Of a stretch of DNA of 64,000 nt, positions 9,011 through 17,502 are shown piece by piece. The number at the start of each line of letters is the position of its first letter. Position 1 is the first letter of the stretch. The position numbers were made by a program, and so were the translations under genes. The notes beneath the pieces are model-generated. The model had not been told where the DNA came from, did no database searches, and saw only the letters and a list, made by a program, of their open reading frames with translations. This DNA is from JAUILA01 sp964563925 (GTDB lineage: Bacteria; Bacteroidota; Bacteroidia; Cytophagales; Cyclobacteriaceae): the NCBI GenBank assembly GCA_964563925.1, contig CAZLZD010000013.1, positions 25,545 through 89,544 on the forward strand, given 5' to 3'.

Positions 9011-9759
9011 AGATTATCGGAATAATTCCTGCGCGGCACGGCTCTTCCCGGCTTCCGGGAAAAGCGCTTGCCAAAATCGGCGACCACACCATGATACAGC
9101 GCGTGTTTGACCGTGCTTCCCGGGCAGAACGACTGTCAGAGGTGTGGGTAGCCACAGACCACCCCGACATTGAAAGAGAAGTCAGGGAATTCGGAGGAAA
9201 GGTGGTCATGACCTCAACTGCACACCAGAGTGGTACGGACCGTTGCCGTGAGGCGCTGGCCACCATCGGGACACCGGCTGACTTTGTAATCAATATCCAG
9301 GGCGACGAACCGTTTATTGATCCTGCACAAATCGACCTCCTGGCAGAGATGTGTGCAGGTGAAACGGAAATTGCCACGCTCATTCAGCCGGTTGTGGATG
9401 AAGCCGAACTTTTTAACCCGAATGTGGTTAAGGTGGTTATTAACCGGCGCAGGGAAGCTCTTTACTTCAGCCGGGCGACCATACCGGCCCACAGGGACCT
9501 GCCGGCGGAACAGTGGCTGGAGGCTACCCGGTACTTTAAGCACATCGGGATGTATGCTTACCGGTCTGATGTCCTGGAGAATATTTCGCAGCTTCCCCAG
9601 GGCAGCCTGGAAAAGGCCGAATCACTTGAACAACTGCGGTGGCTGGAAGCCGGATTCAGGATCAGGGTGGAAGAAACCGACATCAGGTCGTTTGGTATTG
9701 ATACACAGGAAGACCTGGAACGGGCACGCGCCGAATATTTGCGAATGAAGGACAGGTAA
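9007..9759 (+). CDS. kdsB: 3-deoxy-manno-octulosonate cytidylyltransferase
   Basis: Activates Kdo with CTP to CMP-Kdo for the lipid A-core of LPS. The 250-residue protein starts IIPARHGSSRLPGKAL (7-22), the nucleotide-binding signature of the family, followed by NIQGDEPFIDP, which supplies metal/CTP contacts. Length is normal. It overlaps the NfeD gene by 4 nt and is followed 13 nt later by an FMN reductase gene, so a three-gene unit is likely. It shows that the organism makes Kdo-containing LPS. Confidence 0.96.
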   Translation: MKIIGIIPARHGSSRLPGKALAKIGDHTMIQRVFDRASRAERLSEVWVATDHPDIEREVREFGGKVVMTSTAHQSGTDRCREALATIGTPADFVINIQGDEPFIDPAQIDLLAEMCAGETEIATLIQPVVDEAELFNPNVVKVVINRRREALYFSRATIPAHRDLPAEQWLEATRYFKHIGMYAYRSDVLENISQLPQGSLEKAESLEQLRWLEAGFRIRVEETDIRSFGIDTQEDLERARAEYLRMKDR

Positions 9760-9772
9760 AACCAATACATTC

Positions 9773-10303
9773 ATGGAAGATTATGTGATTATAAGCGGAA
9801 CCAACCGCAATGAATCTGTATCCTATCAGCTGGCCGTAATATATCAGGAGTTGCTGCGGGAACTGGATACTGAGAGCACCCTGATCGACCTGAAAGAGCT
9901 TCCGGCTGACTTCGCCTATACGGCATTATATGAGAAGGCAGGCACAAACCCTCGCTTCAACGCCTTTCGGGATATTATGGAGAAAGGCCGGAAGTTCGTT
10001 TTTATTGTACCCGAATACAACGGGTCGTTTCCCGGAATTCTGAAAACGTTTATTGACGGACTCAAATATCCCGGGACCTTCCGGGACAAGAAATGCGCCC
10101 TGGTGGGATTATCCTCCGGTATTCAGGGGGCGGGACTCGCCCTGAGTCACCTTACCGACATTTTTCATTATTGCGGTACCACGGTGCTGGCATTAAAACC
10201 CAAACTCAGCCATATTGACACGCACTTTGAAGACGGACGGATCGTGAATAAATTATACCGGGACCTGCTCCGTCAGCAGGCTGAAAAACTGATCAGCTTC
10301 TGA
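9773..10303 (+). CDS. NAD(P)H-dependent FMN reductase family oxidoreductase
   Basis: A 176-residue flavodoxin-like protein. The N-terminal strand ISGTNRNESVS is the FMN phosphate loop, and VPEYNGSFPGILKTFIDGL (about 80-98) is the second signature of the NADPH-dependent FMN reductase / chromate reductase family. It should transfer electrons from NAD(P)H to FMN or small quinone-like acceptors; the physiological substrate is unknown. It lies 13 nt after kdsB in the same direction and converges with the exonuclease III gene, with no hairpin in the 20 bp between them. Confidence 0.88.
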   Translation: MEDYVIISGTNRNESVSYQLAVIYQELLRELDTESTLIDLKELPADFAYTALYEKAGTNPRFNAFRDIMEKGRKFVFIVPEYNGSFPGILKTFIDGLKYPGTFRDKKCALVGLSSGIQGAGLALSHLTDIFHYCGTTVLALKPKLSHIDTHFEDGRIVNKLYRDLLRQQAEKLISF

Positions 10304-10323
10304 ACGGGGCACAGCATTCTCCA

Positions 10324-11109
10324 TCACTCATTCTTAAGCACCACCTCCACCGGGCAATGATCGGAACCCATATACTGGTTGTGAATCGTGATCTCTTCCA
10401 CCTTGTCCAGCAACGGATCCCTTGCCAGAAAATAATCAATCCTCCAGCCAACATCCCTGGCCCGGGCATTGAACATGTAGTTCCAATAGGTGAACTGCTG
10501 TTTGTCAGGATGGGTGACCCGAAATACGTCGTGATAACCCGCCGCAAGGATATTGGAAAGTCCGTCAATCTCCACCTGCGTATAGCCGGATGTTTTATTG
10601 TAATTGGATTTGGGACGGGCGAGGTCTATGGGCTGATGGGCTACATTCAGGTCTCCACCGACCAGTACCGGTTTATCTGACAGGCTCTCCAGGTAGGAAA
10701 GAAAATCCTTGTCCCATTTTTGCCGGTATTCAAGACGTTTAAGACCGGCACCGCTGTTTGGCGTATAGACGTTGACTACATAAAAAAGATCAAACTCAGC
10801 CGTAAGTACCCTGCCTTCCTGGTCATGTTCGTCCATTTCCATGTCGCTTTCCACTGCCAGGGGAGCATGCCTTGTAAGGATGGCCGTTCCCGAATAGCCT
10901 TTCCTGGTCTTGGACTCATTGGCATGAATGGCATATTCTCCCGATAACCCCGACAAGGCTGTCTCCACTTCCTCTACAGTAGCCTTGGTTTCCTGCAGCA
11001 TGAGCACATCCGGGTTCAGGGCCCTTACACTCTCTTCAAAATCCTTCTTGATAATGGCCCTGATGCCGTTGACATTCCATGTGACAATTGAAATTTCTTC
11101 TTTTTTCAT
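10324..11109 (-). CDS. xth: Exodeoxyribonuclease III / AP endonuclease
   Basis: A 261-residue enzyme of the exonuclease-endonuclease-phosphatase fold that incises abasic sites in base-excision repair and degrades DNA 3' to 5'. Motifs in order: TWNVNGIRA near the N-terminus, LMLQETKA with the metal-binding Glu, VVNVYTPNSG, LVGGDLNVAH and the C-terminal GSDHCPVEVVL containing the catalytic Asp-His. Length is normal. The start codon at 11109 is followed on the other side by the class IV aminotransferase gene in the same orientation, 25 bp away, so they may share a transcript. Confidence 0.95.
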   Translation of the reverse strand: MKKEEISIVTWNVNGIRAIIKKDFEESVRALNPDVLMLQETKATVEEVETALSGLSGEYAIHANESKTRKGYSGTAILTRHAPLAVESDMEMDEHDQEGRVLTAEFDLFYVVNVYTPNSGAGLKRLEYRQKWDKDFLSYLESLSDKPVLVGGDLNVAHQPIDLARPKSNYNKTSGYTQVEIDGLSNILAAGYHDVFRVTHPDKQQFTYWNYMFNARARDVGWRIDYFLARDPLLDKVEEITIHNQYMGSDHCPVEVVLKNE

Positions 11110-11134
11110 AAATGTTGTTGTGATTATTGAACTA

Positions 11135-11986
11135 TCAGCCCTCTTCCGTCAAATCAAGGGCGGCTTCCTGCTGGTCACGGGTTGCGAGCAGTTGCATTAA
11201 TGTCCTGGTTACTCCCCCCGGCTTTCCTTCTGCAATCCTGTTCTGATCTATCTGTATCACCGGAATAATTCGTTTTATCGTACTGGTCATAAATACCTCA
11301 TCGGCTTCCAGTACCTCCTGCAGGGTCAGTGACTTCTCCTGCACAGGCATTTGGGTACGTGCCAGCTCCAGGGTGATATTTCGCGTCACGCCGGGCAGCA
11401 CATTCTCCGACGGGGTGTATAAATTACCATTGCGGACAATGAAAATATTGCTCCGGCTGAATTCATGCACCAGGCCGTTCATGTGGTAGAGAACCTCCAG
11501 GGCTGATTCCTTTTTCATGCGCGGGGTCAGTACCACGGCGGTCATGTAGGAGATCGTTTTTACCGTGGGCAGTTCGCGCATGAACGAATGACTGATCACC
11601 CTGGCGCCCCCGGTATAGAATGACTCGTCGTAGCCTTTGAGCATTTCGCAGGTGATCATCAGGTTGGGAGATACCGGCTCCCAGGCATTGTACCCGCCTG
11701 TGAGGACCATTCTGACCGCAGCGTGCCCGGGCATCCCGTTATTGGCCCGGATCAGCGCCTTTACCTGGTCGGCAAGCACATTGACCGGAAAGCCAGGATC
11801 CATATAGGTAGCTTTTGCCCCGTTATAAAAACGCTGAAGGTGGCGGTCCATATAAAGCGGCTGGCCATCATGCACCCGAAAGAAGTCAAAAATTCCGTAC
11901 CCACGGCGTATGGAAAGGTCATTGATCTGGAGGAACGCTTCCTGCTCCGGCATAAGCGCTCCGTTGAGCATGCAGTACTTATTCAT
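11135..11986 (-). CDS. Class IV pyridoxal-phosphate aminotransferase
   Basis: A 283-residue fold-type IV PLP enzyme. Lys143 (LPTVKTISY) is the probable Schiff-base lysine; EFSRSNIFIV and NVLPGVTRNITLELA (the phosphate-binding segment) match the branched-chain aminotransferase / D-amino-acid aminotransferase / aminodeoxychorismate lyase superfamily. The sequence does not tell me which of these activities it has; the short length and the DFFRVHDG start fit the D-alanine aminotransferase or lyase-like side better than IlvE. No biosynthetic neighbours help. It is divergent from hpf across 133 bp. Confidence 0.85.
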   Translation of the reverse strand: MNKYCMLNGALMPEQEAFLQINDLSIRRGYGIFDFFRVHDGQPLYMDRHLQRFYNGAKATYMDPGFPVNVLADQVKALIRANNGMPGHAAVRMVLTGGYNAWEPVSPNLMITCEMLKGYDESFYTGGARVISHSFMRELPTVKTISYMTAVVLTPRMKKESALEVLYHMNGLVHEFSRSNIFIVRNGNLYTPSENVLPGVTRNITLELARTQMPVQEKSLTLQEVLEADEVFMTSTIKRIIPVIQIDQNRIAEGKPGGVTRTLMQLLATRDQQEAALDLTEEG

Positions 11987-12031
11987 AGGGCTGTGGAATT
12001 ACGGGAAATTATTCCCACATAAATCTACACG

Positions 12032-12088
12032 TTGTGCCGCCATTTTACCACTTAAACGGCTGAAATCATGCACAGAAAGGTGGCACAA
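12032..12088. repeat. Inverted repeat upstream of hpf
   Basis: TTGTGCCGCC at 12032-12041 and GGTGGCACAA at 12079-12088 are inverted copies of each other with one mismatch, 37 bp apart, and end 31 bp before the hpf start. It could fold in RNA or bind a dimeric regulator. There is no T-run, so it is not an intrinsic terminator, and it does not match a Bacteroidetes promoter box. Confidence 0.4.
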
Positions 12089-12119
12089 TAGTAGTACAGG
12101 CATGTGTAAAAGAAAGATT

Positions 12120-12422
12120 ATGAAAACGGATATACAAACGGTAGGCTTTGAGGCCAATGATGACCTAATGGCATTTGTGAATGACCGGATTGATCGTCTG
12201 CACAAGTATTACGATGGAATAACCGGGATCGATGTGTACCTGAAATCGGTACGCCATGATGAGGAGGAGACCAAAATAGCGGAAATCAAAGTATTCCTGC
12301 CCGGCCCCTCTTTGTATGCCGATTTTCAGGGAGAAAGCTTCCGGGAATCAATTATTGAAACGGTTGACAAACTGGAACGTCAGTTGCGCAAGCGGAAGGA
12401 ACTCCAGAATGAAAAGCGGTAA
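12120..12422 (+). CDS. hpf: Ribosome hibernation promoting factor, short form
   Basis: A 100-residue protein of the HPF/YfiA (RaiA) family that binds the decoding centre of idle 30S subunits in starved cells. It has the beta-alpha-beta-beta-beta-alpha core starting MKTDIQTVGFEAND, the central DVYLKSVRHDEEETKIAEIKV strands and a basic C-terminal helix (LERQLRKRKEL). It lacks the long-form C-terminal dimerisation domain. The frame extends upstream to 11910, but the homologous part starts at the ATG at 12120 (an in-frame ATG at 12102 is the alternative). It stands alone, convergent with the DUF3052 gene 3 bp away; control is probably by the upstream 130 bp. Confidence 0.92.
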   Translation: MKTDIQTVGFEANDDLMAFVNDRIDRLHKYYDGITGIDVYLKSVRHDEEETKIAEIKVFLPGPSLYADFQGESFRESIIETVDKLERQLRKRKELQNEKR

Positions 12423-12425
12423 CTG

Positions 12426-12824
12426 TCAGCGCTTGTCTTTCGGGATGACAAATTTCAATCCTGACCAGACGTCATCCACCGCACACACCTTGATGTCCAC
12501 CAGTTCATGCCCCATTACATTTTCCCGCACCGTTTCGCGGTCCAGGTCTGTCGGGACACTGGAAATCCGTTTGGGCCAGGATATCCATAACATGCCGTCC
12601 TTCTTCATATTCTCCCGCAATAATGGGAGCATTTCCAGCAAAACCTCCTGGCTGGTTGCAAACAGATGAATAAAATCTGATGGTTCCTGTCCGTCATTCC
12701 AGTTGAGTTTACCTGCATAATCCAGTTCTTTCCGTACGCTGGGAGGCGCATTGATGATCCAAACCGTCATATCCTCCTTAATTCCAAGTTTTTTATGCAA
12801 AGGTGTATTTGAGTATCCTGCCAT
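12426..12824 (-). CDS. DUF3052 family protein
   Basis: A 132-residue soluble protein beginning MAGYSNTPLHKKLGIKE, the standard opening of the DUF3052 family (function unknown; WISWPKRISSV in the second half is also typical). I chose the ATG at 12824 rather than the one at 12893, which overlaps the mdh stop, because homologs start here and an AGGAAAG-like ribosome binding site lies a few bases upstream. It is downstream of mdh in the same direction and may be read from the same transcript. Confidence 0.85.
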   Translation of the reverse strand: MAGYSNTPLHKKLGIKEDMTVWIINAPPSVRKELDYAGKLNWNDGQEPSDFIHLFATSQEVLLEMLPLLRENMKKDGMLWISWPKRISSVPTDLDRETVRENVMGHELVDIKVCAVDDVWSGLKFVIPKDKR

Positions 12825-12892
12825 TGACTTTCCTATACGTTTTTGATGATCAGATATAAAGGCCCCCTGTACACGTACAAGGGGCACTTCCA

Positions 12893-13825
12893 TTATCCGT
12901 TAATTTTATCCAGCACTTCCATTACTTCTTTCACATGATCTCTCGAGACCTCCAGAAGTTTTTTCTCTTCCTCATTCAGCTCGAGTTCAATGATCTTCTC
13001 AATACCATTCTTTCCGAGCACTACCGGTACGCCGAGGTAGCAGTTATCGATGCCGTATTCTCCCTCGAGTTTGACACAGACCGGGAAAACGCGTCGCTGA
13101 TCCTTAACGATGGCTTCAGCCATCTGGGCAGCTGCCGATCCCGGCGCATACCAGGCCGAGGTACCCATAAGCTTAACGAGTTCACCGCCGCCTGTCTTGG
13201 TTCGTTCGATAATGGCATTAAGCTCCTCTTCCCCGATGAGTTCGGTAACCGGTATTCCGCCCACCGTGGTATATCTGGGCAACGGTACCATGGTATCGCC
13301 GTGTCCGCCCATTAATACCGCCTGAATATCTTTGGGTGATACATTAAGCGCTTCCGCGAGGAAAGAACGATAACGCGCCGTATCAAGTATACCTGCCATG
13401 CCCATGACCTTAGTCCGGGGAAATCCCGAGGTAATGTGGGCCTGGTAGGTCATTACATCGAGCGGATTGGAAACCACGATGATTACGGCTTCCGGGGAAT
13501 GCTTCACCACATTATCGGTTACCGACTTGACAATGCCCGCATTGGTTTCGATCAGGTCGTCCCGGCTCATGCCCGGCTTCCGGGGCAACCCGGATGTGAT
13601 CACCACCACGTCCGAACCAGCCGTTTTGGCGTAGTCATTGGTTGAACCGATGGTACGGGAATCATAGAGGTTGATCGGGGACTTTTCCCAGATATCCAGT
13701 GCCTTGCCTTCGGCAATACCTTCCTTGATATCCACCAAAACAATCTCATTGGCAATTTCACGGTATGCAAGTACATCCGCACAGGTGGCACCGACATTAC
13801 CAGCCCCTACTACAGTAATTTTCAT
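12893..13825 (-). CDS. mdh: Malate dehydrogenase (lactate dehydrogenase-like type)
   Basis: Interconverts malate and oxaloacetate with NAD in the TCA cycle. The 310-residue protein has the Rossmann motif GAGNVG (7-12), the substrate loop SGLPRKPGMSRDDL with the arginines that select malate over lactate, VVSNPLDVMTY and the catalytic His in MGGHGDTMVPLPRY. This LDH-like MDH type is the usual one in Bacteroidetes. A TACCTTTG -7 box at 13878-13885 on the same strand, about 50 bp upstream, probably drives it. Confidence 0.97.
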   Translation of the reverse strand: MKITVVGAGNVGATCADVLAYREIANEIVLVDIKEGIAEGKALDIWEKSPINLYDSRTIGSTNDYAKTAGSDVVVITSGLPRKPGMSRDDLIETNAGIVKSVTDNVVKHSPEAVIIVVSNPLDVMTYQAHITSGFPRTKVMGMAGILDTARYRSFLAEALNVSPKDIQAVLMGGHGDTMVPLPRYTTVGGIPVTELIGEEELNAIIERTKTGGGELVKLMGTSAWYAPGSAAAQMAEAIVKDQRRVFPVCVKLEGEYGIDNCYLGVPVVLGKNGIEKIIELELNEEEKKLLEVSRDHVKEVMEVLDKING

Positions 13826-13877
13826 AATATTTTGACTTTGATTTTGATTGAGAATGAAATTCGCCTTACGGCCTTTA

Positions 13878-13885
13878 CAAAGGTA
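13878..13885 (-). promoter_or_regulatory. Putative mdh promoter -7 box
   Basis: The minus strand reads TACCTTTG here, a perfect match to the Bacteroidetes -7 consensus TAnnTTTG, with a TTTA about 21 bp upstream as a possible -33 element. It leaves a leader of roughly 45-50 nt before the mdh ATG at 13825. Confidence 0.5.
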
Positions 13886-13923
13886 ACGAAATGAGGATTT
13901 CTCTCTAAATATGGCGAGAGATT

Positions 13924-14445
13924 TTAGTCCTGCTTATACAACTGGCCCAGGTGAAAAAAGCCGAATGAGGAACGATAGGCCTTAAACAGGTTGGCATTGT
14001 ATTCACTGTAAATCTGGGCAAGGGCCTCCAGCATTTTCAGCTTTACTTTTTCGTGGCTTTCGAATATGGAGAAGATATTGTCCTGGGGGATCACATAAAA
14101 AGAGGCGCCCGACGAACTCACAAATGCATTGAGTACCCGTTTGGTATGATCCAGCAGGCAGCTTTCGCCAAGGGCACTGCCGGCCCCTGTCTTGGTCACC
14201 GTTTCAAAGCCTTCATTCACGTCGATTGTCAGTGTGACTTCCCCTCTTTTGAGAAGGTAAAGGGCATGACTCGGGTCGTCGCGAAAGAAAACCACCTCGT
14301 CCTGCTCATAGCTTCGTTCATGGAGGTAAGGAATGAAATAGGACATTTCCTTGTAACTGAGCGACTTGAACAACCGTATTCCGGAAAGGAAATTGAACAG
14401 GCGCAGTTCATATGTGGTATAGGTCTTTTTAAAAGGATTGATCAT
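13924..14445 (-). CDS. Cyclic-nucleotide-binding-domain protein without HTH
   Basis: A 173-residue protein consisting of one Crp-like cyclic-nucleotide-binding beta-roll (DEVVFFRDD, ALYLLKRGEVTLTID, GSALGESCLL, the last being the phosphate-binding cassette) followed by a helix and a short tail. There is no C-terminal winged-helix DNA-binding domain, so it is not a normal Crp/Fnr regulator; it may be a stand-alone sensor. I preferred the ATG at 14445 (MINPFKKTYTTYELRLFNFL) to the one at 14502, which would overlap tilS by 74 bp; the chosen start overlaps it by 17 bp. Confidence 0.82.
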   Translation of the reverse strand: MINPFKKTYTTYELRLFNFLSGIRLFKSLSYKEMSYFIPYLHERSYEQDEVVFFRDDPSHALYLLKRGEVTLTIDVNEGFETVTKTGAGSALGESCLLDHTKRVLNAFVSSSGASFYVIPQDNIFSIFESHEKVKLKMLEALAQIYSEYNANLFKAYRSSFGFFHLGQLYKQD

Positions 14446-15763
14446 TTTCGAGGGAAATGTGTACAACTCGCTGTGTCTCGGGTCTTGCCTTAAAGCGTTC
14501 ATCCAGGCGATATCCGATCACCCAAAAAATGCAGCCGCCCGACTCCATGACACATACGCGCTCTTTCAAGTTTAACGGAATTTTTGCATCTATCATAAAG
14601 TCGCTAATCTTTTTTTTGCCCTGCATGCCCAGGGGCCTGAAGGTATCTCCTTCCCTCCACTTACGAATGGTTACCGGATATTCCAGCATGTCGGCATCGA
14701 CCGTAATGGCTTCGGGGTTGCGGTGAAAAAAGCCTGTATAACGGGCTTCACGGAACGTGAACGTACCCAGGTAATGCGACACGGTGGATTGTGGCTGATC
14801 GATCACCACGTCTTCGGGGGTTTCATTTTCACGTTCGGAAACGATCACGTATTTCCGGTCCAGGTTGACCTGGTGGGATTCCGAAAGAAACAATTGGGAA
14901 CCACCTTTTTCGGGAAGGTGCGATAACAGATCCATTACCTGGTACACATTAAGTCCGAACGGCCTGAATACTTCCTCCGCCACGGAAAGGTTGGCCGGCA
15001 ACAGCGCCTTGCGCGAAATAAACCAGTCCTTCCCGTGCCGGCTGGCATGATCTCTCATGATCCGCTCTGCCTTTTCCATGATGAGCAGGTCGGCATCCCT
15101 CAGGCGGCGGCTGGTGATATCGTAAGACTCTTCTATCGCCGGATTCAGCTTTTTCATTTCCGGGATAATATGCTGACGTATATAATTTCGGGTATAGACA
15201 TCCTGCTGATTGGAGGAATCTTCCCGCCATTGCAGCTCATTCTCCCGTGCATACGACTCAATGGCCTCCCGGGTCGTGGTCAGCAGTGGCCTGATCACCT
15301 TGCCCGAAGAGGCCTTGATTCCCCGGAGACCACGGACTCCCGATCCGCGAATGAAATTTATCAGCGCTGTTTCCAGGGAATCGGACAAATGATGGGCCGT
15401 TACAATCCGGGTCATCTTCTCCTGCTTGCGCACCCGTTCAAACCACGTATACCGCAGGCTTCTTGCCGCCATTTGGGTAGACACCCCGCCTTTCGCGGCA
15501 TAATATTTGGTGTTGAAGTGCTGAACGAAAAAGTCCACGCCATGCCTGGCTGCCAGGCTGCGGACGAATTCCTCATCCTGGTCAGATTCATTACCGCGAA
15601 GTTCAAAGTTGCAATGGGCGATGGCGAACGGGTACGACATACGTGCCACCAGGTCGACCAGTACCACGGAATCCATACCGCCGCTGACCGCAAGCAAAAG
15701 GCTGTCACCGGGCCGGATCAGGTTTCGTTCCTTAATAAGATCTAAAAAAGATTCCGGAAGCAT
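14429..15763 (-). CDS. tilS: tRNA(Ile)-lysidine synthetase
   Basis: Adds lysine to C34 of the CAU-anticodon tRNA-Ile so that it reads AUA; essential in most bacteria. The 444-residue protein has the PP-loop SGGMDS at 27-32 for ATP, the AHCNFELRGNES segment and the C-terminal TilS domain (WREGDTFRPLGMQGKKKISD). Length is usual. It overlaps the following cyclic-nucleotide-binding gene slightly and is divergent from the OstA-like gene across 37 bp. Confidence 0.96.
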   Translation of the reverse strand: MLPESFLDLIKERNLIRPGDSLLLAVSGGMDSVVLVDLVARMSYPFAIAHCNFELRGNESDQDEEFVRSLAARHGVDFFVQHFNTKYYAAKGGVSTQMAARSLRYTWFERVRKQEKMTRIVTAHHLSDSLETALINFIRGSGVRGLRGIKASSGKVIRPLLTTTREAIESYARENELQWREDSSNQQDVYTRNYIRQHIIPEMKKLNPAIEESYDITSRRLRDADLLIMEKAERIMRDHASRHGKDWFISRKALLPANLSVAEEVFRPFGLNVYQVMDLLSHLPEKGGSQLFLSESHQVNLDRKYVIVSERENETPEDVVIDQPQSTVSHYLGTFTFREARYTGFFHRNPEAITVDADMLEYPVTIRKWREGDTFRPLGMQGKKKISDFMIDAKIPLNLKERVCVMESGGCIFWVIGYRLDERFKARPETQRVVHISLENDQSF

Positions 15764-15782
15764 GCAACAGGGCTAATTTATG

Positions 15783-15790
15783 TAACTTTG
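15783..15790 (+). promoter_or_regulatory. Putative -7 box for the OstA-like gene
   Basis: TAACTTTG is a perfect TAnnTTTG match and lies 10 nt before the ATG at 15801. Transcription would begin about five bases before the start codon, giving an almost leaderless mRNA. No convincing -33 element is seen at the expected distance. Confidence 0.4.
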
Positions 15791-15800
15791 GACATCTGAT

Positions 15801-17366
15801 ATGAACAGCCATCTCGTAAAAATAATCATTCTCTACTTAGTTACCGCTTTTTCGGCGGCGGCACAGGATTCACAGCAAATCCGCCAGGCCGATGTCGATG
15901 GTGACTCGCTCTACACCGTAAGGCGTCCGGAAGGTGAGCTCACCCATATTATCGGAAATGTGGTGATCTCCCAGAATGAAACGACCATCTACAGTGACAG
16001 CGCCACCTGGTACCGCAAGACTAACCAGATGGAATTCTTCCGGAATGTCGTCATTACCGACGGCGACTCCATCCGGATTACCGCCGATCGCCTGGCCTAC
16101 GACGGAAATGAAAAAATAGCCCGGTTACGGGATAATGTGATTTTCAGGAAGCTGGACCGGGGAACCCTGTATACCGATAACCTTGATTATTACCGGCAGC
16201 AGCAGGAGGCGCGGTATTTCAGAGGGGGCCGGCTGGTCGACAGCACGAACGTCCTGACCAGCGAAAGGGGCTATTACGATGTACAATCCAATATGGCCTC
16301 ATTCAAGAGAAATGTTAAGCTGGTCAACCCGGATTATACCCTGAAATCAGACACCCTTCAGTACCACACCCGCACCAATATCGTGTATTTCCGAGGGCCC
16401 ACAGAAATCGAGGACTCCGAAGGGGCGGTGGTCAATATGACCGAAGGCCAGTACAATACCCGGATCAAGCGTTCCGATCTTAAGATCGGCGAGGTACAGA
16501 CCATTTCCTACAAGATCACGGGGGACCGGATGACTTCCGACGACGCCAGGAAAACCGCACGGGCCAGAGGTAATGTGATCATCCTGGGAAAGGATAATGA
16601 TATTATTATCACCGGGGAAGACGGCCGGTATGATAAAAAGACCGGTGTTATAAAAATATTCGGCAACCCGGTAATGAGGAAGGTGATGGAGAATGATACG
16701 CTCTTTTTGTCGGCCGATACACTCCTGGCCGTTGAGCACGTGGACCCCGCGCGGGAAAGGCTGCTGGCCTACCGGAATGTGAAAATTTTCAAATCAGACC
16801 TGCAGGGGCGGGCTGATTCCCTGGCTTATTTCTCCGCCGACAGCCTGCTCTATTTTTACCGTGATCCGGTATTGTGGACCGGGGTCAACCAGATGTCTGC
16901 CGATTCGATCCAGGTCCTGATCCGTGACAACACCATTGACAAAATGATTATGACACTCAATTCCTTTGTGGTATCGGAAGACAGCCTGAGTAATTACAAC
17001 CAGATCAAGGGGCGCGACATGACCGCCTATTTCAGGAACCGAGCCATGCATCATGTGGATGTGGAGGGAAATGCTGAAAGTATTTTTTATGCCCTGGACG
17101 ATACCAATAGCTACCTGGTGGGCGTAAACAAGAGCATCAGCAGTAATATGCGCATTAATTTTCGTCAAAACCGGGCAGACAACATCTCATTTTATGTGGA
17201 GCCCGCTGCCGACTTCATACCGCCGCATGAGTTGCAGGCTTCTCAGAAACAATTGCCCGGATTTGCCTGGCGGGGTTCAGAACGCCCAACAAAATCAGAG
17301 GTTCTGAACCGGGAAACAATCCCTGAAAATGACGCGGAGGGGAACCCTCCGGGTGAGCAAGAATAA
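15801..17366 (+). CDS. OstA-like (LptA/LptD N-terminal family) envelope protein
   Basis: A 521-residue exported protein: signal peptide to about residue 20 (ending FSAAAQD), then a long run of LptA/OstA beta-jellyroll repeats such as LTHIIGNVVISQNETTIYSD and YYDVQSNMASFKRNVKLVN. This is the Bacteroidetes OstA-like family, presumed to form part of the periplasmic bridge that moves LPS to the outer membrane. It is larger than E. coli LptA and carries no LptD barrel. The last 40 residues are polar and rich in Pro, Glu and Asn. It is upstream of the T9SS cargo gene but separated by 136 bp. Confidence 0.88.
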   Translation: MNSHLVKIIILYLVTAFSAAAQDSQQIRQADVDGDSLYTVRRPEGELTHIIGNVVISQNETTIYSDSATWYRKTNQMEFFRNVVITDGDSIRITADRLAYDGNEKIARLRDNVIFRKLDRGTLYTDNLDYYRQQQEARYFRGGRLVDSTNVLTSERGYYDVQSNMASFKRNVKLVNPDYTLKSDTLQYHTRTNIVYFRGPTEIEDSEGAVVNMTEGQYNTRIKRSDLKIGEVQTISYKITGDRMTSDDARKTARARGNVIILGKDNDIIITGEDGRYDKKTGVIKIFGNPVMRKVMENDTLFLSADTLLAVEHVDPARERLLAYRNVKIFKSDLQGRADSLAYFSADSLLYFYRDPVLWTGVNQMSADSIQVLIRDNTIDKMIMTLNSFVVSEDSLSNYNQIKGRDMTAYFRNRAMHHVDVEGNAESIFYALDDTNSYLVGVNKSISSNMRINFRQNRADNISFYVEPAADFIPPHELQASQKQLPGFAWRGSERPTKSEVLNRETIPENDAEGNPPGEQE

Positions 17367-17502
17367 TTACACTCAAATCCCCGGCAGGATATTACATCCA
17401 TGAAAATTATGCGAAAATTAGTCAAAAGAATAGCCTTTATTTCGTAACTTCATATAAGAACAGTCCGTAACGATTTATAGATATATTTTATTGTATCTGC
17501 GT

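Noticed and set aside
12079..12100. Sigma54 promoter before hpf
   Set aside because: TGGCAC is present but there is no GC-containing -12 element at the right distance.
11910..12119. 70-residue N-terminal extension of HPF
   Set aside because: The family homology starts at the ATG at 12120; the upstream frame is antisense to the aminotransferase N-terminus and then non-coding-like.
17400..17447. 15-codon basic ORF (MKIMRKLVKRIAFIS) upstream of the T9SS cargo gene
   Set aside because: It ends before the cargo start with no coupling and no regulatory hairpin, so chance is the simplest explanation.
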